From: Mucilaginibacter sp.
GTDB lineage: Bacteria > Bacteroidota > Bacteroidia > Sphingobacteriales > Sphingobacteriaceae
Length of the DNA: 34,948 bases
Reading direction: 5' to 3'
Assembly (NCBI RefSeq): GCF_028287845.1
Contig: NZ_JAQBOW010000012.1
Location: 1 to 34,948 of the forward strand
The notes under the pieces were generated by a model, which was given only the letters and a program-made list of their open reading frames with translations, was not told the origin of the DNA and did no database searches. Shown one piece after another: positions 30,493-34,948 of the stretch (positions are counted from its first letter, which is position 1; each line of letters starts with the position of its first letter). The translations under genes were made by a program, and so were the position numbers.

Positions 30493-32382
30493 CTAACTCG
30501 CTATCGGCAACTCATCCGCGTCATCAACAATAGTTGGATTAACCGATTCGTCATCTTTCTCTACCCGCAGGTTACCAATGATATGTTGCTGCCTTGCGGG
30601 GGTGTTTTTACCCATAAAATATTCCAGCAGGCCTTTAATATTTGCATCTTTTAATATAACCGGGTCAAGACGGATATCCTTACCTATAAACAGCCCAAAC
30701 TCATCCGGTGATATTTCACCAAGCCCCTTAAAGCGGGTAATTTCAGGCTTAACTCCCAATTTAGCAATGGCATTTCTTCGCTCCTCATCGCTGTAGCAAT
30801 AAATAGTTTCCTTTTTATTACGCACGCGGAATAGCGGGGTTTGCAAAATAAACACATGTCCGGCTTTTACAAGGTCAGGGAAAAATTGCAAAAAGAACGT
30901 CATCAGCAATAAACGGATGTGCATACCATCCACATCGGCATCGGTAGCTATTACTATATTATTGTAGCGCAATGCATCAAGGCCATCCTCAATATTAAGG
31001 GCGTGTTGCAGCAGGTTAAATTCCTCGTTCTCATACACTACCTTTTTGGTTAGTCCGTAGCAATTAAGCGGTTTACCTTTTAAGCTAAATACGGCTTGCG
31101 TTTGCACATCGCGCGATTTGGTGATAGATCCGCTGGCCGAGTCCCCTTCGGTAATAAACAGTGTTGTATCCTGCTTACGCTCATGGGTATCATCAAAATG
31201 CAGCTTGCAATCGCGCAGTTTACGGTTGTGCAGCGATGCTTTTTTGGCGCGGTCATTCGCCAGTTTTTTAATACCAGCTATATCCTTACGCTCACGCTCT
31301 GATTGCATAATGCGTTTTAATAGCGCATCGGCGGCTGAAGGGTTTTTGTGCAGGTAATTATCTAATTCTTTCTTTACAAAATCGCCAATAAAAGTGCGGA
31401 CAGACGGCCCTTCCGGACCAATGTTTTGTGAACCCAGTTTGGTTTTTGTTTGCGACTCGAACACCGGCTCCTGTACTTTTATAGCGATTGCCGATACAAT
31501 AGATGCCCGTACATCAGAAGCATCAAATTCTTTTTTGTAAAATTCACGAATGGTTTTTACTACCGCTTCGCGAAAAGCCGCCTGGTGCGTACCGCCCTGT
31601 GTGGTATGCTGCCCATTTACAAATGAGTAATATTCTTCGCCATATTGCTGCCCGTGGGTCATGGCAATTTCTATATCCTCGCCTTTTAGGTGGATGATAG
31701 GATAACGCAGTGTTTCAACATCTGTATTCTTGGTAAGCAGGTCATACAGCCCGCGCTCCGAGAAATATTTTTGATTGTTAAAATTAATGGTCAGCCCAGA
31801 GTTTAGGAACACATAGTTCCAGATCATGCTATCTATAAACTCCGGAATAAAATGGTAATTCCTGAAGATGGTTTCATCAGGATAAAAGTTTATGGCAGTG
31901 CCATTGCGTTGTGTGGTTTCTTTTTCCGGCTCGTCTTTTATTAATTCGCCTTTTTCAAATTCGGCAATTTTGGTACGGCCGTCCCGGTATGATTGTACAA
32001 CGAATGACGTTGAAAGCGCATTAACCGCCTTGGTACCTACACCATTTAGACCTACAGATTTTTGAAACGCCTTGCTATCATATTTACCACCGGTATTAAT
32101 TTTTGAAACACAATCTATCACCTTACCCAATGGAATGCCGCGGCCATAATCGCGCACGGTAACTTTATGGTCACTTATATTGATCTCGATAGTTTTGCCC
32201 GAGCCCATTACAAACTCATCTATCGAGTTATCTACTATTTCTTTCAGTAATACATATATCCCGTCATCATAAGCCGAGCCATCGCCCAACTTGCCAATGT
32301 ACATCCCGGGGCGCAGGCGGATATGTTCTTTCCAATCAAGCGACCGTATACTATCTTCACTATAATTTACTGCTTCTGCCAT
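30493..32382 (-). CDS. parE: DNA topoisomerase IV subunit B
   Basis: ParE is the ATPase subunit of topoisomerase IV. At 629 residues, it has the GHKL ATP-binding motifs [24 protein letters not shown] and [15 protein letters not shown], then the transducer region with [20 protein letters not shown]. The TOPRIM domain has [14 protein letters not shown] and [15 protein letters not shown]. The C-terminal region has [19 protein letters not shown], typical of type IIA subunit B. The shorter length and the companion parC downstream favour ParE over GyrB. Between parE and parC lie cdd, the SGNH hydrolase, the NTF2-like and the YdeI-like genes. A -10 box lies 47 bases upstream. Confidence 0.95.
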   Translation of the reverse strand: MAEAVNYSEDSIRSLDWKEHIRLRPGMYIGKLGDGSAYDDGIYVLLKEIVDNSIDEFVMGSGKTIEINISDHKVTVRDYGRGIPLGKVIDCVSKINTGGKYDSKAFQKSVGLNGVGTKAVNALSTSFVVQSYRDGRTKIAEFEKGELIKDEPEKETTQRNGTAINFYPDETIFRNYHFIPEFIDSMIWNYVFLNSGLTINFNNQKYFSERGLYDLLTKNTDVETLRYPIIHLKGEDIEIAMTHGQQYGEEYYSFVNGQHTTQGGTHQAAFREAVVKTIREFYKKEFDASDVRASIVSAIAIKVQEPVFESQTKTKLGSQNIGPEGPSVRTFIGDFVKKELDNYLHKNPSAADALLKRIMQSERERKDIAGIKKLANDRAKKASLHNRKLRDCKLHFDDTHERKQDTTLFITEGDSASGSITKSRDVQTQAVFSLKGKPLNCYGLTKKVVYENEEFNLLQHALNIEDGLDALRYNNIVIATDADVDGMHIRLLLMTFFLQFFPDLVKAGHVFILQTPLFRVRNKKETIYCYSDEERRNAIAKLGVKPEITRFKGLGEISPDEFGLFIGKDIRLDPVILKDANIKGLLEYFMGKNTPARQQHIIGNLRVEKDDESVNPTIVDDADELPIAS

Positions 32383-32429
32383 GTTTTATACGTGTATTTT
32401 AAATATGGAGACAGGGAGCCTCCTTAAAG

Positions 32430-32437
32430 CAAAAATA
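32430..32437 (-). promoter_or_regulatory. -10 box (TATTTTTG) of parE
   Basis: On the minus strand TATTTTTG matches TAnnTTTG, with 47 bases from its last base to the ATG of parE. No good -33 is seen at the normal spacing. Confidence 0.45.
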
Positions 32438-32490
32438 AAGTTTAGTACCCGAACTTCTAATTCAAATCTGTTAACTTATCAACATTGTTG

Positions 32491-32609
32491 TTGAAGATTG
32501 AAGATTAGAGGTTAAAGATTAGTTGAATGTCTGATTTTTAGAATTTCGTACTAATCTTTAATTAACTAATCTTCAATCTTTAATTAACTAATCTTTATTA
32601 ACCAATCTT
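32491..32609. repeat. inverted pair of heptad arrays upstream of parE
   Basis: The left arm has TTGAAGA, TTGAAGA, TTAGAGG, TTAAAGA, TTAG in register (32491-32522). After about 28 bases the right arm (about 32550-32609) carries the complementary wording, with repeated AATCTTTAATTAACT and TAATCTTCAATC units of 7 and 8 bases. The two arms could form a large imperfect hairpin. It fills most of the 234-base gap between parE and the secreted unknown gene and ends eight bases from the latter's stop. Confidence 0.75.
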
Positions 32610-32616
32610 TACGCCC

Positions 32617-33231
32617 CTACTTAAACTTAAGGCAATTACCGGCCTTGTTCAGGTTTTTAAAAAAATCTGGGCCTTTATCGTTAGTAAAACAAATAGCCAT
32701 AACTGTGCCCATTTTATTTTTTTGGAGCATAATCAATAATGCATATTTATAATGCTTGGTAATTAACGAGTCGTTAAGGTTAAACAGGTAAGTAGCACCT
32801 GCATCGGCATTATATCTATCCAGGATATATGGTGGCAGTGTTCTTTTAAGATAGATATTTTCGGATGTAAAGGCCGATATCTGGTCTTGTGCCAGGCTCA
32901 AATATAAAGAGTCGGGATTGGTTACGTGTATATTTTTATCATTTAAAAACTTTTCATCTTCTTTTTGAGTGTTGATACGGAACCATATCTCAAAATCGAC
33001 ACCCGGAATTTCCATCGCATAATCAAAAGGGAAGTTTTCGGTATCAACGGGCTTGATCTCTTTAAACCCTTCGGGGAAAATAAAGTTTAGGTTTACCTCA
33101 CCCACTGAATTATAGAAATTTTTAAACTGACCCTTTGCAGCAGGTTTTACCTGTGCAAACGCAGGGGCAACCAGCCATAGCAACAACACAACAAACAAGA
33201 AATGCTTAATACTTTTTGTGATGGCGGTCAT
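32617..33231 (-). CDS. secreted protein of unknown function
   Basis: This 204-residue protein has a signal peptide (HFLFVVLLLWLVAPAFAQ). The mature part begins VKPAAKGQFKNFYNSVGEVN and includes LNFIFPEGFKEIKPVD, a YAMEIPGVDFEIWFRI strand, and a C-terminal AGNCLKFK. I do not recognise a family with certainty. The pattern of a leading FxFPxGF segment and a single domain of mixed strands resembles small periplasmic proteins of Bacteroidota. No cysteine lipobox is present. It is between ftcD upstream (117 AT-rich bases with nothing recognisable) and the heptad repeat downstream. Confidence 0.7.
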   Translation of the reverse strand: MTAITKSIKHFLFVVLLLWLVAPAFAQVKPAAKGQFKNFYNSVGEVNLNFIFPEGFKEIKPVDTENFPFDYAMEIPGVDFEIWFRINTQKEDEKFLNDKNIHVTNPDSLYLSLAQDQISAFTSENIYLKRTLPPYILDRYNADAGATYLFNLNDSLITKHYKYALLIMLQKNKMGTVMAICFTNDKGPDFFKNLNKAGNCLKFK

Positions 33232-33347
33232 TCTTTATAGAATTTTTAAAATGCGAGGTTTAGAAATTATTGCATTTATCATTAAAAATAAAAAATATTA
33301 TAATATAAATTTAAAAAATAAACAATTAGGTTAATTGCGTGACCAAT

Positions 33348-34355
33348 TTAAAGCAAATATTCAATTATCCTCTTCTGCGGGTCAAAGGGTGCTAACTGAT
33401 CCAGGCCCATTGCATTTATAGCATCTTCAATGAGTTTACCTTCATTTGCCGTTTGTGGCTCGCCCTGTTTAAGCCGAAAATAACTACCTGCGTCCAGCAT
33501 AGCTTTTAACGGTATCATGCCTATTAATTCGCTACCGGTTATATTAATACCATGTTCATTTGCCTTGGCGCTGACTTCGTTAAATACAATATGTATGGGG
33601 GTTGCTGTAATGTTTGTTAAATTCATAGACACCTGGGCCATGCCATATTCTTCAATATACCAGCCAATGGCTTTAACGTATTTTAACGTACCCTGGATAC
33701 GTTGCTTACCATTTTCATTTGTAACAATTTTACCTGTTTCGCGCACCTCGCTTGCTATTTCATTTGCAATAGTAACCGACTGTGTATCCAGGTTAATATT
33801 ATAAGCTATTAAAAAATCACGCGCGCCAATTACGGTGGCCCCGCGTTGGGCATCCATTTCGGCGGGACCAAAATCGGGTTGCCAGTTGGGCAGCTTTATT
33901 TTTTTAAAAAACCCTTCATATTCTCCTGCCCTTATAGCTGCTAAATTGCTGCGCGCTTTATTGGGCTGAGCGTGCTCATATAAATAAACCGGTATCTGTA
34001 AATCTTCGCCTACGCGCTTTGCCAATTGTTTAGCGTATAGGGCAGTTTCATCTAAAGTGATATTACTGATAGGTATAAGCGGGCATACATCTGTTGCGCC
34101 CATCCTTGGGTGTTCGCCTTTTTGGGCGCGCATATCAATTAGCTCGCCGGCTTTTTTTATAGCCAGGTATGCCGCTTCTATTACTGCTTCGGGCTCGCCG
34201 GCAAAAGTTATTACGGTACGATTGGCCCCTTTGCCCGGATCAACATTTAACAATTTTACACCTGTAACCGAACCGATCTCGCCGGTAATACTATTGATGA
34301 TGTCATGATCAACACCCTCACTAAAATTAGGCACACACTCTATTATCTGTTTCAT
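33348..34355 (-). CDS. ftcD: glutamate formimidoyltransferase
   Basis: This enzyme transfers the formimino group from N-formimino-L-glutamate to tetrahydrofolate in histidine degradation. It has 335 residues, the formiminotransferase (N- and C-subdomain) part only, without the cyclodeaminase domain fused in animals. Motifs include IIECVPNFSEGVDHDIIN, the catalytic histidine region AQKGEHPRMGATDVCPLIPI, NRTVITFAGEPEAVIEAAY and MAQVSMNLTNITATPIH. No hut genes are nearby in the window. The ATG at 34355 matches the family N-terminus, and a TAAATTTG box ends 11 bases before it, leaving a very short leader. Confidence 0.94.
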   Translation of the reverse strand: MKQIIECVPNFSEGVDHDIINSITGEIGSVTGVKLLNVDPGKGANRTVITFAGEPEAVIEAAYLAIKKAGELIDMRAQKGEHPRMGATDVCPLIPISNITLDETALYAKQLAKRVGEDLQIPVYLYEHAQPNKARSNLAAIRAGEYEGFFKKIKLPNWQPDFGPAEMDAQRGATVIGARDFLIAYNINLDTQSVTIANEIASEVRETGKIVTNENGKQRIQGTLKYVKAIGWYIEEYGMAQVSMNLTNITATPIHIVFNEVSAKANEHGINITGSELIGMIPLKAMLDAGSYFRLKQGEPQTANEGKLIEDAINAMGLDQLAPFDPQKRIIEYLL

Positions 34356-34366
34356 ATATGGGGTTG

Positions 34367-34374
34367 CAAATTTA
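34367..34374 (-). promoter_or_regulatory. -10 box (TAAATTTG) of ftcD
   Basis: On the minus strand TAAATTTG matches TAnnTTTG, 11 bases before the ftcD ATG. Transcription would start only a few bases ahead of the start codon. Confidence 0.55.
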
Positions 34375-34440
34375 GGTTATTGTTTTTAAAAGTGTATGTG
34401 CCTGCACCTATATACCCCCGCCCGGACCATCCGAACCGGG

Positions 34441-34710
34441 GTGATCCTACCTGATCCCACCTGGTCCTACCTGGTACCTGGTCCCAATGTCATTAAGTTA
34501 AGAGCACCCCATTGGGGTTCAAGTTCGGTAGAAGAACAAATTCCAACGAAATGCCGTGCCGTCAGGTACGGAACTTCGCCGATTGTTGCGTACCTGATGG
34601 CACGCCAAATGATTTTATATGACGTTTTCTACCGACGTTTTGCACCTACAGCGCATTTTTTTAATAATCTCCCTTAACTTAATGACATTGTACCTGACCC
34701 CACCTGATCC
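34441..34710. repeat. decamer array interrupted by the 206-bp element
   Basis: Units of 10 bases with the theme CCYACCTGRT run on the left side as GTGATCCTAC, CTGATCCCAC, CTGGTCCTAC, CTGGTACCTG (34441-34480). The same theme continues directly after the inserted element as TACCTGACCCCACCTGATCC (34691-34710). The right part is the natural continuation of the left, so the element at 34485-34690 appears to have entered an existing array. Confidence 0.65.
34485..34690. mobile_element. 206-bp MITE-like element with 18-bp terminal inverted repeats and nested hairpins
   Basis: CAATGTCATTAAGTTAAG (34485-34502) and its exact complement (34673-34690) bound the element. Inside, TCGGTAGAA (34525-34533) pairs with TTCTACCGA (34627-34635), and CGTGCCGTCAGGTACG (34555-34570) pairs with CGTACCTGATGGCACG (34589-34604, one mismatch). 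ACCCCATTGGGGT (34506-34518) is a further small palindrome. There is no credible coding frame. The perfect ends point to a non-autonomous transposable element; the nested stems would also make one long folded RNA. I recall similar GGTAGAA- and GTACGG-containing repeats in Bacteroidota genomes, but name no family. Confidence 0.75.
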
Positions 34711-34740
34711 TTTAAAAAGTTGACAAATCTACTCAGTTAC

Positions 34741-34768
34741 CCTCTTTGCCGCTTGCGGAAGAGAAGGT
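34741..34768. repeat. small imperfect hairpin, possible intergenic repeat
   Basis: CTCTT, TG, CCGC, TT, GCGG, AAGAG forms a stem with a two-base bulge. It resembles the CCCTCT...GAGAGG-type intergenic palindromes frequent in Bacteroidota. The 34691-34860 stretch holds no gene that I can support. Confidence 0.35.
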
Positions 34769-34819
34769 CGCGCACAAAGTGCCACGGGGTGAGTCAACGG
34801 CACGCGTCTAACTAATTAT

Positions 34820-34893
34820 CAAATATTTATAAAAATATTTGGCAATGTAAAATCATTAATTACATTTGCAGTGTACTATTTAACTAATACACT
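34820..34893 (+). promoter_or_regulatory. promoter with two palindromes ahead of an ABC transporter gene (GntR/YtrA-type operator inferred)
   Basis: TTG at 34839-34841 and TACATTTG at 34861-34868 are separated by 19 bases, a consensus Bacteroidota promoter. A 24-bp imperfect palindrome begins AGTGTACTA (34870) and ends TAATACACT (34893), with 20 of 24 positions symmetric. It covers the expected start site and ends one base before the ATG. Palindromes with GTGTA...TACAC ends are typical operators of YtrA-subfamily GntR regulators controlling ABC transporters. A second, perfect palindrome CAAATATTT-N4-AAATATTTG (34820-34841) overlaps the -33. Confidence 0.65.
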
Positions 34894-34894
34894 A

Positions 34895-34948
34895 ATGATC
34901 AAAATATCGCAGTTAACTTTTGGGTACGGCAAGCAAAAATTATTTGAT
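34895..34948 (+). CDS. ABC transporter ATP-binding protein, 5' end only
   Basis: Eighteen codons from ATG 34895 to the window edge read MIKISQLTFGYGKQKLFD, the standard first strand of an ABC ATPase (I-x-I-x-x-L-x-F-x-Y-x-x-x-x-L-F), just before where Walker A would be. The perfect promoter and operator directly upstream support a real start. The operator type suggests a YtrA-regulated ABC-2 exporter operon. The remainder is outside the window, so the subfamily is uncertain. Confidence 0.75.
   Translation, partial: MIKISQLTFGYGKQKLFD

Noticed and set aside
34396..34677. 93-codon plus-strand frame across the decamer array and the 206-bp element
   Set aside because: It translates the repeats and hairpins and has no protein-like features; the inverted repeats explain the sequence better.
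1..34948. tRNA, rRNA, prophage, secretion-system or defence-system genes
   Set aside because: I looked for acceptor-stem/T-loop patterns and hallmark proteins of these systems and found none. The YoeB-like toxin-antitoxin pair is the only module of this kind.

Overview
The window looks like a chromosomal segment of a Bacteroidota bacterium of the family Sphingobacteriaceae (Mucilaginibacter/Pedobacter type). Several genes are preceded by the Bacteroidota -10 box TAnnTTTG. Shine-Dalgarno sites are mostly absent, several genes start with TTG, and the protein versions are typical of the phylum (large three-domain IspG, ParE/ParC with a long acidic ParC tail, PspC/LiaF-like membrane proteins, YncE-phosphoesterase fusion). 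I see no tRNA, rRNA, CRISPR array, prophage or transposase gene. The genus is inference.

Layout, left to right. (1) 1-4270: heme genes hemC (cut by the window edge) and hemA, both on the minus strand. They are separated by about 2.3 kb holding a plus-strand SRPBCC-ArsR-SRPBCC operon with a tandem palindromic operator in its promoter, a truncated third SRPBCC copy, and a small membrane protein. (2) 4271-6827: a DoxX-family pseudogene, an alpha/beta hydrolase and a metallo-beta-lactamase-fold hydrolase. (3) 6826-11213 (minus): a PoxB-type pyruvate oxidase, ispG of the MEP isoprenoid pathway, and a YoeB-like toxin-antitoxin pair just upstream of ispG. (4) 11368-16052: an RDD membrane protein, a minus-strand cluster SDR / PspC / LiaF-like (probable envelope-stress module), and a divergent MlaE-MlaF lipid ABC transporter. 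(5) 16053-20808: two tandem CBM9-like secreted paralogues, an RlmI-like methyltransferase, a D-aminoacylase remnant, an uncharacterised lipoprotein and a DoxX protein. (6) 20913-24902: msrA, a secreted YncE-like propeller/phosphoesterase and an aldose-1-epimerase-like protein. (7) 24950-32382: parC and parE (topoisomerase IV) with a YdeI-like protein, an NTF2-like secreted protein, an SGNH hydrolase and cytidine deaminase between them. (8) 32491-34948: repeats, a secreted unknown, glutamate formimidoyltransferase, a 206-bp element with perfect 18-bp terminal inverted repeats inserted in a decamer array, and the promoter, operator and first 18 codons of an ABC transporter ATPase.

The most unusual feature is a family of degenerate short tandem arrays, mostly with a strict 7-bp period. 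They occur at eight loci, in intergenic gaps, at the edges of genes, in a 5' leader, and twice in frame inside the normally essential gene ispG. They resemble in form the heptanucleotide STRR repeats described in cyanobacteria. The other strong candidates are the nested-hairpin mobile-like element at the right end and the ArsR/SRPBCC operator.
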